Assembly: GCA_028716065.1 (NCBI GenBank)
Contig: JAQUQN010000015.1
Location: 1-16,382, forward strand
DNA: 16,382 nt
From: Candidatus Omnitrophota bacterium
GTDB taxonomy: Bacteria > Omnitrophota > Gorgyraeia > 2-01-FULL-45-10
Direction: 5' to 3'
The number at the start of each line of letters is the position of its first letter. Positions within the stretch are counted from its first letter, which is position 1. Below the pieces are notes generated by a model that was not told the DNA's origin, ran no database searches, and worked only from the letters and a program-made list of their open reading frames with translations. Below, one piece after another: positions 7,138 to 13,476 of the stretch. The position numbers were made by a program, and so were the translations under genes.

Positions 7138-8289
7138 TCATACCCGCTCATACGGTTCAAAAAACTTTTTGTACTCATCGAGCGCGTATCTGTCGGTCAT
7201 TCCGGCGATATAATCGCATATGACCCGGTGCTTGTCCTCTTTATTGAGCCGCTTCTGGGTGTTGGGTGGCAACTGCTCGGTCTTATCCAGATAGACCTTG
7301 AAGAGGCTCGTTATGAAACGGTAGGCCTTATTTGACATCCTAACTACCCTGTAATGCTGATAGAGGTTCTGCATCATGAAATCTCGCATTGGCTTCCTGA
7401 GCGATTCAAGCGGCCTTGAAAAGGCGACCATTCTCTCAGGGAGTTTCGCTACTTGTTGAACACTATGCACCTTGAATTTTTTTATATTCGCCTCCGTATG
7501 ATTTATCACGTCCGTAACCTGATGATTTATGAGGGCCCTGATGATCTGATATTTTCTGATCTCATCATTTATGTGCGGATAGGACTTTCTTATCATTCTG
7601 TTCTTCTCCGACCATAACCGTATATTTTTTAGATCCTCTTCTCTTATAAGGCCGCTCGTGATGCCGTCATCAAGGTCATGATTGTCATATGCTATTTCGT
7701 CGGCTATATCGACCACCTGTATTTCAAGCAGCGGAGAACCTACTTCGTCGAAGGGCGCGCAGGGCCGCGGATAATCGAACGTCGTGGAGTGTTTTATTAT
7801 CCCTTCCCGGACTTCATAGCTAAGGTTGAGGCCCGGAAAATCGGGATACCTCTCCTCCAGGAGGTCTACCACGCGCAACCCATGGGCATTATGGTCAAAG
7901 CCTCCGTAATCCTTCATCAGTTCATGCAGCGCGTCTTCCCCGGAATGGCCGAAGGGCGTGTGGCCCAGGTCATGAGCAAGCGCTATTGCTTCCACGAGAT
8001 CCTCATTGAGGCGCAACGCGCGCGCGATCGACTTTGCGATCTGAGCGACTTCCAGCGTATGCGTGAGTCGGGTCCTGTAGTAGTCCCCCTCATGATTCAC
8101 GAATACCTGCGTCTTGTACTCCAATCTTCTGAAGGCCGTCGAATAGATAATCCTATCCCTGTCCCGCTGATAGCACGACCTGTAGCCGTGCTCAGCTTCT
8201 TTATAGGCCCTTCCCTTCGAGGATTTGCTCTTTTGGGCGTACGGCGCCAGTAATTCCTCTCCCTTTTCGATATCTCTTCGTTTCAGCAT
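7138..8289 (-). CDS. dgt: dGTPase-like deoxynucleotide triphosphohydrolase
   Basis: This HD-superfamily enzyme hydrolyses dNTPs (classically dGTP) to the deoxynucleoside and triphosphate, adjusting the dNTP pool. The 383 residues match the shorter dGTPase-like family well. Visible hallmarks are STAFRRLEYKTQVF (50-63), the first metal histidine in RTRLTHTLEVAQIAKSIARA (72-91, H77), the paired HD in LAHDLGHTPFGHSGED (104-119; H106, D107, H110) and the last metal aspartate in QVVDIADEIAYDNHDLDDGI (191-210, D197). All metal ligands are kept, so it should be active. Substrate preference cannot be read from sequence; members of this branch act on several dNTPs. The ATG at 8287-8289 overlaps the HIT stop (ATGCTGA), so the two are translationally coupled. 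Together with the adjacent HIT and thymidylate synthase genes it forms a nucleotide-metabolism block. Confidence 0.92.
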   Translation of the reverse strand: MLKRRDIEKGEELLAPYAQKSKSSKGRAYKEAEHGYRSCYQRDRDRIIYSTAFRRLEYKTQVFVNHEGDYYRTRLTHTLEVAQIAKSIARALRLNEDLVEAIALAHDLGHTPFGHSGEDALHELMKDYGGFDHNAHGLRVVDLLEERYPDFPGLNLSYEVREGIIKHSTTFDYPRPCAPFDEVGSPLLEIQVVDIADEIAYDNHDLDDGITSGLIREEDLKNIRLWSEKNRMIRKSYPHINDEIRKYQIIRALINHQVTDVINHTEANIKKFKVHSVQQVAKLPERMVAFSRPLESLRKPMRDFMMQNLYQHYRVVRMSNKAYRFITSLFKVYLDKTEQLPPNTQKRLNKEDKHRVICDYIAGMTDRYALDEYKKFFEPYERV

Positions 8290-8762
8290 TTTTTCAATAG
8301 TTTATAGACGGAATCCAGAGAGTCGGATATGACCCTGTGATCCGTCACCGTGGTCATGAAGTTCGTATCCCCCGTCCAGCGAGGGACTATATGAACATGA
8401 ACGTGGCCATCGAAGCCGGCCCCCGCCGCCTTCCCTATATTAAGCCCTATATTGTATCCATGCGGTTTTAATATCCTGTCGAGTTTTTTCGTGCAATCCC
8501 TAACCAATGAAAAGAGATCGGCGAGCTCATCGGCCTTCAGGGCCAGTAGATTTTTTACATGCCTGAAAGGGGCCACCATTACATGGCCGTTATTGTAAGG
8601 ATATATATTGAGCATGGAGAATGAATGGGCGCTTCTATCGATGAGATACGCCTTTTTATCAGCCGCCGGGTCTCTCTTCTTCTTTCCGCAGAATATGCAT
8701 CTTTTATGTTTTCTCATGTATATGTATTTACTTCTCCACGGCGCCCAAAGGCTATCCATCAT
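8283..8762 (-). CDS. HIT-family nucleotide hydrolase or phosphorylase
   Basis: Histidine triad proteins split nucleotide phosphoanhydride or phosphoramidate bonds, for example Ap4A or nucleoside-5'-phosphoramidates. The catalytic motif is HVHVHIVPRW (120-129), with H120, H122 and H124. N-terminal C22-x2-C25, with the other family ligands, is the zinc site of the Ap4A phosphorylase-like/Fhit-like bacterial branch. PYNNGHVMVAPFRHV (55-69) is the usual nucleotide-binding strand pair. Its 159 residues are normal for that branch. ATG at 8760-8762 overlaps the thymidylate synthase stop (ATGA), but an ATG immediately follows it (8757-8759). GGAG lies only 3 bases before the first and 6 before the second, so the true start may be the second Met. 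The exact substrate is not determined by sequence. Confidence 0.88.
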   Translation of the reverse strand: MMDSLWAPWRSKYIYMRKHKRCIFCGKKKRDPAADKKAYLIDRSAHSFSMLNIYPYNNGHVMVAPFRHVKNLLALKADELADLFSLVRDCTKKLDRILKPHGYNIGLNIGKAAGAGFDGHVHVHIVPRWTGDTNFMTTVTDHRVISDSLDSVYKLLKKC

Positions 8763-9580
8763 ATACTCCTTTTTTCATTCTGCAGCCTGACCCTGGCTTC
8801 TTCGAAGAATGGTTGAGCGAATTGCGTGGTCCATGTCTTTTCGGCAAATGGCCTCTCGGCTACCGTCTTCAGAAATTGCTTGAACTCTTCGGCGTAACTT
8901 CCGTAAATGTGGAAACTGTCGCTTATATCCACATACCTTCCCACGTTTACCTTCTTCTTGATATTTTCGGATATCTTCTCCGCCATCGTCTTCTGCAGAT
9001 CCGTAAGGGCGAATATGTTCATGAAGCTCGCCTTGTAGGCATCGCGCGACCGCCAGTGCGTGTTCATGTTCAGGGAGTAACTTCCGTCAGAGAGCCCGAC
9101 CATTCTGAACCATACCCTCTGCAGGCACGGTGGGTCATCGGTCTCGGGATCGGTGCCGCTATTCCATGTTATCGCCTGCGCCCTCCTGGAGTAAGGGGTC
9201 TGGCTTAATTTTTTTATTATATAGTCCATCTGATCGATGACCTTATCTTCCATGGCGTAGCCGAACAACCGCTGGTGATACGTATATGTCCACTTACCTT
9301 CTTCCGGTTTTATCCAATGGTCATGTATGCCCAGGACGACTTCCTGCCGGTAGACCTCGAGGTCCTCGAGTCCTCCCGGGAAAGCCCTGTGAATGCGCGG
9401 TTCCTTCAGAGGGTCCTCTATGACCATGACCATCGTGCAGTCCCGGCTGGCAGGGTCCGCCTCTTTATCGTATTCGGTCTTTATCGCGAGCCCCTCGTTC
9501 CACGTAGCTATTACCGCCTTCTCCCATACTTCCGGGAGGGTATCTCCCTCGATCTTTATTACAGGTATATCATATTTCAT
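8759..9580 (-). CDS. thyA: Thymidylate synthase, ThyA superfamily (archaeal/methanogen-like branch)
   Basis: It should methylate dUMP to dTMP using methylenetetrahydrofolate, the last step of de novo thymidine supply. The C-terminal half carries the superfamily signatures: SRRAQAITWNSGTDPETDDP (131-150), the catalytic cysteine in PPCLQRVWF (150-158, C152), the phosphate-binding RSRD (177-180), the base-recognising Asn in SFMNIFAL (185-192, N188; Asn favours dUMP over dCMP) and HIY (224-226). It resembles the archaeal-type synthases more than E. coli ThyA, which has PCHxxFQF. The RSxD motif has Arg where Asn or Cys is usual. The folate-binding C-terminal end is not clearly recognisable, so a different one-carbon donor or a related nucleotide-modifying role is not excluded. 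The ATG follows the phosphodiesterase stop by 2 bases. Confidence 0.8.
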   Translation of the reverse strand: MKYDIPVIKIEGDTLPEVWEKAVIATWNEGLAIKTEYDKEADPASRDCTMVMVIEDPLKEPRIHRAFPGGLEDLEVYRQEVVLGIHDHWIKPEEGKWTYTYHQRLFGYAMEDKVIDQMDYIIKKLSQTPYSRRAQAITWNSGTDPETDDPPCLQRVWFRMVGLSDGSYSLNMNTHWRSRDAYKASFMNIFALTDLQKTMAEKISENIKKKVNVGRYVDISDSFHIYGSYAEEFKQFLKTVAERPFAEKTWTTQFAQPFFEEARVRLQNEKRSI

Positions 9581-9582
9581 TT

Positions 9583-10068
9583 CTAGAGCCTTATGACCTT
9601 TCCGGTTATTTTCTTATCCGTGATCTCCAATATCCCATAGGAATTATATGACGCGAAGACCTTGTCCGTCGGGCTGCCCGGATTGAAAAAGAGGACGCCG
9701 TCTTTCACCGTGTTTACCGGTGAATGCGAATGGCCAAAGACTATAGCGTCTACCTTCGAAAACTCCCTGGAGACGGTATTGATGATATCTGACGGTGCGC
9801 CGTAGCCGTGTATCAGCCCTATGTTAAATTTTCCTATTTCTATCGTCTCTTTCGGGCTCAATACCGAACGAAGTTTTACGGAGTCCATATTGCCGTAGAC
9901 GGCCCTCACCTCTTTAAGCGCCTTCAATTTATCCAGAAATTCCTTCTCCACGAAGTCGCCGGCGTGAAGTATCATATCCACTCTCTTTATCTCTTTATAG
10001 ATCTCTTTCGGCATGTCGGCAGAGGCGCGGGGTATGTGGGTATCCGATAGCACCAATAGCCTTGTCAT
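9583..10068 (-). CDS. YfcE/MJ0936-like metallophosphodiesterase
   Basis: This is a 161-residue single-domain calcineurin-type phosphoesterase. The two-metal site motifs are in order: LSDTHIP (about 6-12), HAGDF, YGNMDS, LIHGYG and FGHSHSP, then NPGSP. That is the short YfcE/MJ0936 pattern, whose members hydrolyse phosphodiester bonds in vitro but have few known natural substrates. Although the reading frame stays open upstream to 10380, the start at 10066-10068 was chosen. The upstream 104 residues are low in family likeness and lie inside the ATPase gene, and AGGTGG sits about 6 bases before this ATG. The start overlaps the ATPase stop (ATGA), so the two are coupled. Being next to dgt, HIT and thymidylate synthase suggests a nucleotide substrate, but this is inference. 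Confidence 0.88.
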   Translation of the reverse strand: MTRLLVLSDTHIPRASADMPKEIYKEIKRVDMILHAGDFVEKEFLDKLKALKEVRAVYGNMDSVKLRSVLSPKETIEIGKFNIGLIHGYGAPSDIINTVSREFSKVDAIVFGHSHSPVNTVKDGVLFFNPGSPTDKVFASYNSYGILEITDKKITGKVIRL

Positions 10069-11696
10069 AGGACAGCCACCTTCTCTTTTCCGTATACGGA
10101 TAAGAGCATGTTTGCTATCGATATGTCCCATATCGAAATCTTCAGTTCCTTTGCGAGCAATTTCGCCATCTCGTCTATTTCCTTCAAAGGGATGACTATC
10201 TTGTTGGATAGCTTCATATTGAGGGTCTTTATGTCCTTGATATATTCGACGATATCGGTCTCTCCGAGCTCTTTTTCGTACGGACGTATCACCCAGGATC
10301 TGCCGCGGAATGAGGCGACTATTGCCCTCCTTCCGTCCGGAAATATCCTCGTCTCCACTTTTGTAAAATGCGGAAGGCATATATTCTTCGAATCGACCTG
10401 TATCTTTTCATTGGCGAATTGATTGATGAGGTCCGTGAATTTGGCGAATATATCCTGTTCGCAGCTCTCCAGAAAATCGGACAGATAAGATTCCATATCC
10501 TGCCTGAAAAGGCCGGTCCTGTTGAATAATCCGTCTACCAGTATCTCCTTGCGCCTCTGATAGACGTTCTTCAACCAAAATTCGAGCATGGTGTCGTCTA
10601 TCCTGTAAAATACGCCGCTCTTTGAGATGAGGCCGGCTCCCGCCAGAGACGCCAGATGTTTTGACAGCTCGCCCTGTTTTATCTTTAAGGCCCGGGACAT
10701 CTCGGCCTGTTTATTGCGCCCCCTTGCTATGGAGGTCAGTATGGAGATATGGGTCTCTTTATAACGCGTATCGAGTATCTCGAGCAGGAAGTTCATGAGA
10801 TATTGATGGATGGCCCCTCCGGAGTTATAGACAAGCTCCAGTATGGTATCCGCTACTATCTCCTTACTTATAAAACTCGACATCTTCTCTATCGCTGTCG
10901 ATTTGAGATGAGAGGCGATCTTGTTCAGGTAGAAAGGGTTCCCATCGGTAAAGATCATCAGGAACTTTTTTATCGGATCGTCTATTTCGAAACCGGAGAG
11001 CTTGATATCTATGAAGTTTGCCGCTGTCTTTAGATCGAAGCCCGGGACCTTGACGATCTCAAAATTTCCGAACAATAACGACAATTTTTCGGAGAGTATC
11101 CTCTTTATCGTCTCCTTCCTGGAACTCGATACGATGTACATGGTATCCTTCTGGACCATTATTACCTTGCCGAAACCCAGGAACGGGTTCTTTATGCCGA
11201 GATGTTCAAGGTTGTCGAATTCGTCCAGTATGACTATGCAGGATATCTTTACCTCTTCCTTGATTATGGATGTCAGGCCGAGCAATTCGGAATAAGAGCT
11301 GTCTATATCGCCGTGGTCGATCAATGAATTTATATGCCTTATGGCGTTGTATGTCTTCGGAAGCCGCCGCTGCGCTTTATCGAGGAGGTCGTCGCTCCTC
11401 ACGGAGACGGCTTCACCCAGCTTATTCAGGGTATTATATAATAGGGTGGCGACGAATTTGTTAATGAAGGAAGTGAGTGGTTCTTTGACGACTTCCACGT
11501 ATACCGTGATGAAATCCTCTTCCTTTATGGAATGTAGAAAATGCTGTAGTATTGAGGTCTTGCCGGCAAGGCTCTGCCCGGTAAGCGCCACGTTCTGCCT
11601 GTAGCCGTCTTTCAGGGCCGATACGCGCTTATTCAGGAGGTCCAATATCTCCTCCCGACCGAAAAATTTCTCTCCTACCGCGGGTTCGCTGAACAT
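10065..11696 (-). CDS. Archaeal-type AAA/STAND ATPase with winged helix and extra C-terminal domain
   Basis: Residues 8-60 (GEKFFGREEILDLL, then GQSLAGKT at 40-47 as Walker A) and CIVILDEFDNLEHL (153-166, D158/E159 as Walker B) form the P-loop core. YIVSSSRKET (187-196) is a sensor-1-like strand. FDLKTAANFIDIKLSGFEI and DGNPFYLNKIASHL are typical of the lid region of the archaeal ATPase family (PF01637 type). A winged-helix domain follows at about 313-385 (GRNKQAEMSRALKIKQGELS, LAGAGLISKSGVFYRI), as in ATPases with DUF234-like tails. Residues ~400-543 are less clear. SWVIRPYEKELGETDIVEYI, IVIPLKEIDEMAKLLAK and ISIWDISIANMLLSVYGK recall a restriction-endonuclease-like fold, but I see no complete catalytic triad. 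A role in DNA, transcription or signalling is possible. GAGGAACGAA precedes the ATG. Confidence 0.75.
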   Translation of the reverse strand: MFSEPAVGEKFFGREEILDLLNKRVSALKDGYRQNVALTGQSLAGKTSILQHFLHSIKEEDFITVYVEVVKEPLTSFINKFVATLLYNTLNKLGEAVSVRSDDLLDKAQRRLPKTYNAIRHINSLIDHGDIDSSYSELLGLTSIIKEEVKISCIVILDEFDNLEHLGIKNPFLGFGKVIMVQKDTMYIVSSSRKETIKRILSEKLSLLFGNFEIVKVPGFDLKTAANFIDIKLSGFEIDDPIKKFLMIFTDGNPFYLNKIASHLKSTAIEKMSSFISKEIVADTILELVYNSGGAIHQYLMNFLLEILDTRYKETHISILTSIARGRNKQAEMSRALKIKQGELSKHLASLAGAGLISKSGVFYRIDDTMLEFWLKNVYQRRKEILVDGLFNRTGLFRQDMESYLSDFLESCEQDIFAKFTDLINQFANEKIQVDSKNICLPHFTKVETRIFPDGRRAIVASFRGRSWVIRPYEKELGETDIVEYIKDIKTLNMKLSNKIVIPLKEIDEMAKLLAKELKISIWDISIANMLLSVYGKEKVAVL

Positions 11697-11705
11697 TTCG
11701 TTCCT

Positions 11706-12371
11706 CTATCTAGGTAAAAAATATAACGGATTTTGCGGATCACCGTCTTTTCTGACTTCAAAATGGAGGCTCGGCTCCTTGGCCCGCCCGGTCTTCCCGC
11801 TCCTGGCGATTACCGTGCTCTGTGCCACACGGTCCCCGACCTTTACCAGTATCGAATTGTTGTAGGCGTAGACGGTCTGATACCTGTCGCCATGATCCAG
11901 TATGACGGTCTTGCCGAAACCCTTGAACTTATCATCGCAGAATACCACTTTACCCGCGCGGGACGCCGACACATCGCTGCCTTCCCGTAAGCCTATATCG
12001 ATACCTTTATTTTTTGATCTGTCGAACTTATCTCCGAAACGCGATAAGAGCGCTCCCCTCGCCGGCCAGATAAAATTATCTTTTGACGGCGCGTACCTGG
12101 GCGTCTCGGCCTTTTTTCCGGCCTTAGGAATGAGTATGCGTTGTCCGGTCCTGAGATTATGGTAATCGGAAATAGAGTTCATCCTTACGATCGTATCCAT
12201 GTCCACGTTGTACATCTTTGAGATCCTCCAGAGCGTCTCCCCGCCCCTCACCTCATGGTAGAGGGTCCCGTATTGGCACTGCTCGGCCAGATCCACGGGC
12301 GGTTTAACGGCCGTCGTGGCACAACCGGCGAGCATCAGAGTTAAAAATAATGGCAATAAAAATTTAATCAT
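11706..12371 (-). CDS. NlpD-like lipoprotein with LysM and catalytically dead LytM (M23) domain
   Basis: The 221-residue protein begins with a lipoprotein signal (MIKFLLPLFLTLMLAGC, lipobox LAGC with Cys17), placing it in the cell envelope. A LysM domain spans about 38-83 (YHEVRGGETLWRISKMYNVD through RTGQRILIPK) and binds peptidoglycan. The M23/LytM fold covers ~100-221 (FIWPARGALLSRFGD, NKGIDIG, LDHGDRYQTVYAY, LHFEVRKDGDPQNPLYFLP). Three of the expected zinc or catalytic histidines are altered: Asn121 in NKGIDI, Tyr170 in YAY and Ser201 in SLH. The NKGIDI phrase and the LysM plus degenerate LytM order are those of NlpD, which activates AmiC-type amidases at the septum. I therefore call it NlpD-like, an activator not a peptidase; the partner amidase is not in this window. 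Spacing to the ATPase is 9 bp. Confidence 0.82.
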   Translation of the reverse strand: MIKFLLPLFLTLMLAGCATTAVKPPVDLAEQCQYGTLYHEVRGGETLWRISKMYNVDMDTIVRMNSISDYHNLRTGQRILIPKAGKKAETPRYAPSKDNFIWPARGALLSRFGDKFDRSKNKGIDIGLREGSDVSASRAGKVVFCDDKFKGFGKTVILDHGDRYQTVYAYNNSILVKVGDRVAQSTVIARSGKTGRAKEPSLHFEVRKDGDPQNPLYFLPR

Positions 12372-12396
12372 CTATCCGTTTTCACTAAGTTTTTGG

Positions 12397-12494
12397 TCCG
12401 CCTTCCTGTATCGGGCTATGCATAGCAGCTAGCGTACGGCGGACACATCCGCCGAAGGCCATCTACCCTGAATAACCCGATACACGAAGGCGGA
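12397..12494. repeat. Inverted-repeat element abutting the tRNA-Gly CCA end
   Basis: The 19-bp arms (12397-12415 and 12476-12494) are inverted repeats with one mismatch. TCCGCC/GGCGGA hexamers occur four times in alternating orientation at 12397, 12438, 12448 and 12489. Inside is a 7-bp perfect hairpin (12437-12454, loop CACA) and a 12-bp perfect palindrome GCTATGCATAGC (12415-12426). The triplet TGG flanks both ends (12394-12396 and 12495-12497), and the right one is the complement of the tRNA CCA. It could be a MITE-like repeat with a 3-bp target duplication, or a structured transcript. No T run follows, so it is not a standard terminator. The whole gap from the tRNA to the NlpD-like gene (12372-12494) holds nothing else recognisable, and no promoter was found. 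Confidence 0.65.
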
Positions 12495-12568
12495 TGGAGC
12501 GAGCGAGGGGAATCGAACCCCCGTAGCCAGCTTGGGAAGCTGGTATTCTACCATTGAACTACGCTCGC
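12495..12568 (-). tRNA. tRNA-Gly(CCC) with encoded CCA
   Basis: On the minus strand the gene folds as a complete 71-base cloverleaf plus CCA. It has a 7-bp acceptor (GCGAGCG with CGCTCGC), D arm GTTC/GAAT, anticodon stem CCAGC/GCTGG with loop TTCCCAA (anticodon CCC, codon GGG), a 4-base variable loop, T arm GGGGG/CCCCT with TTCGAAT, discriminator T and then CCA. It starts 8 bp after the PfkB stop, so it is probably processed from the same transcript. The inverted repeat begins at the base after CCA. Confidence 0.95.
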
Positions 12569-12576
12569 TTCCCTTT

Positions 12577-13476
12577 TCAATATTTCGTTATCCTCCTGAA
12601 GATGTCATAACGCGAACGCACCTCAGGCATGGTGAGCCGCGCCAGCCTCTTGATGCTGAAATCTTCGACCGCAAAAGATGCAAGTATGCTGCCGTAAATT
12701 ATAGACTTCTTTATAGTAGCTTCATCCGTCCTCTTAGCCCGGCTTAAAAAACCCATCATGCCGCCTGCAAATGTATCTCCGGCCCCCGTCGGGTCGTAGA
12801 TCGTCTCCAATAGATAGGCCGGCGTGAGAAAGCAGGACCTCTTCGAAAGATATAGCGCCCCGTGCTCGCCCTTCTTTATGATCACGGCCTTGGGCCCCTT
12901 TGATACTATCAGGCGGGCCGCCTTCATCAGGTTCGCCTCGCCGCTTAACTGCCGCGCCTCCGAGTCGTTCAGAAGGAAGAGATTAACCTTGCCCAATAAT
13001 CTCTCCAGAGGTTTTTTCTTATGCGTGATCCAGTAGTTCATGGAGTCGCATGCCACGAAAGACGGGCCTCTCATCTGCTCCAGTACCTTGAGCTGGAGTT
13101 CCGGGTCTGTATTGGCCAGGAAGATAAAGTCCGTCTTTCTCAAATCAGGCGGTATTACCGGATCGAATATTTTAAGGACGTTGAGATGCGTCTTTAGGGT
13201 ATGGGCCACGTTAAGGTCATATTCATATTTACCCTCCCAGCGAAAGGTCTTGCCCTTGATCACATGGAATCCTTCCAGGCCTATACCTTTATCCTCAAGC
13301 AGGCGTATATACCTTTTTGGAAAATCCTCGCCCACGGTGGCGACGACGTGCACTTTATTGAATAAAGACGCCGCCAGCGAGAAATATGTCGCTGAGCCGC
13401 CCAATACGTTATCGCGTTTTCCGAAAGGTGTTTCGATCGAATCGATAGCGACGGTGCCGACGACCAGTATGCTCAT
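12577..13476 (-). CDS. PfkB-family kinase, substrate unknown
   Basis: This is a 299-residue ribokinase-fold (PfkB) kinase that transfers ATP phosphate to a sugar, nucleoside or related hydroxyl group. Visible features are the N-terminal substrate strand ILVVGTVAIDSIETPFG, the GGSATYFSLAASLF helix (26-39), the lid-like FRWEGKYEYDLN, and the PfkB signature 2 DPTGAGDTFAGGMMGF (about 228-243) with the anion-hole GAGD and catalytic Asp. The ID-SIETPFG and LGGSATYFS phrases match a widespread bacterial branch with no assigned substrate; this is from memory. Its start overlaps the thiC stop (ATGA), putting it in the thiamin operon. It lacks the typical ThiD/HMP-kinase look, so an HMP or thiazole kinase role is only a context guess. 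A heptose-7-phosphate kinase role is also possible, because gmhA and hldC are in the same run without an hldA. Confidence 0.82.
   Translation of the reverse strand: MSILVVGTVAIDSIETPFGKRDNVLGGSATYFSLAASLFNKVHVVATVGEDFPKRYIRLLEDKGIGLEGFHVIKGKTFRWEGKYEYDLNVAHTLKTHLNVLKIFDPVIPPDLRKTDFIFLANTDPELQLKVLEQMRGPSFVACDSMNYWITHKKKPLERLLGKVNLFLLNDSEARQLSGEANLMKAARLIVSKGPKAVIIKKGEHGALYLSKRSCFLTPAYLLETIYDPTGAGDTFAGGMMGFLSRAKRTDEATIKKSIIYGSILASFAVEDFSIKRLARLTMPEVRSRYDIFRRITKY

Noticed and set aside
7678..8253. 191-residue plus-strand open frame
   Set aside because: It lies antisense to the dGTPase-like gene, whose motifs are intact; the plus-strand translation has no recognisable motif and no ribosome binding site context.
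10069..10380. Upstream 104-residue extension of the phosphodiesterase frame
   Set aside because: It lies wholly inside the ATPase gene, reads as low-complexity charged sequence, and the ATG at 10066-10068 has a good ribosome binding site and the family N-terminus right after it.
12397..12494. The inverted repeat as a Rho-independent terminator
   Set aside because: The stem is long with a ~60-base interior and neither side is followed by a run of T on the minus strand.
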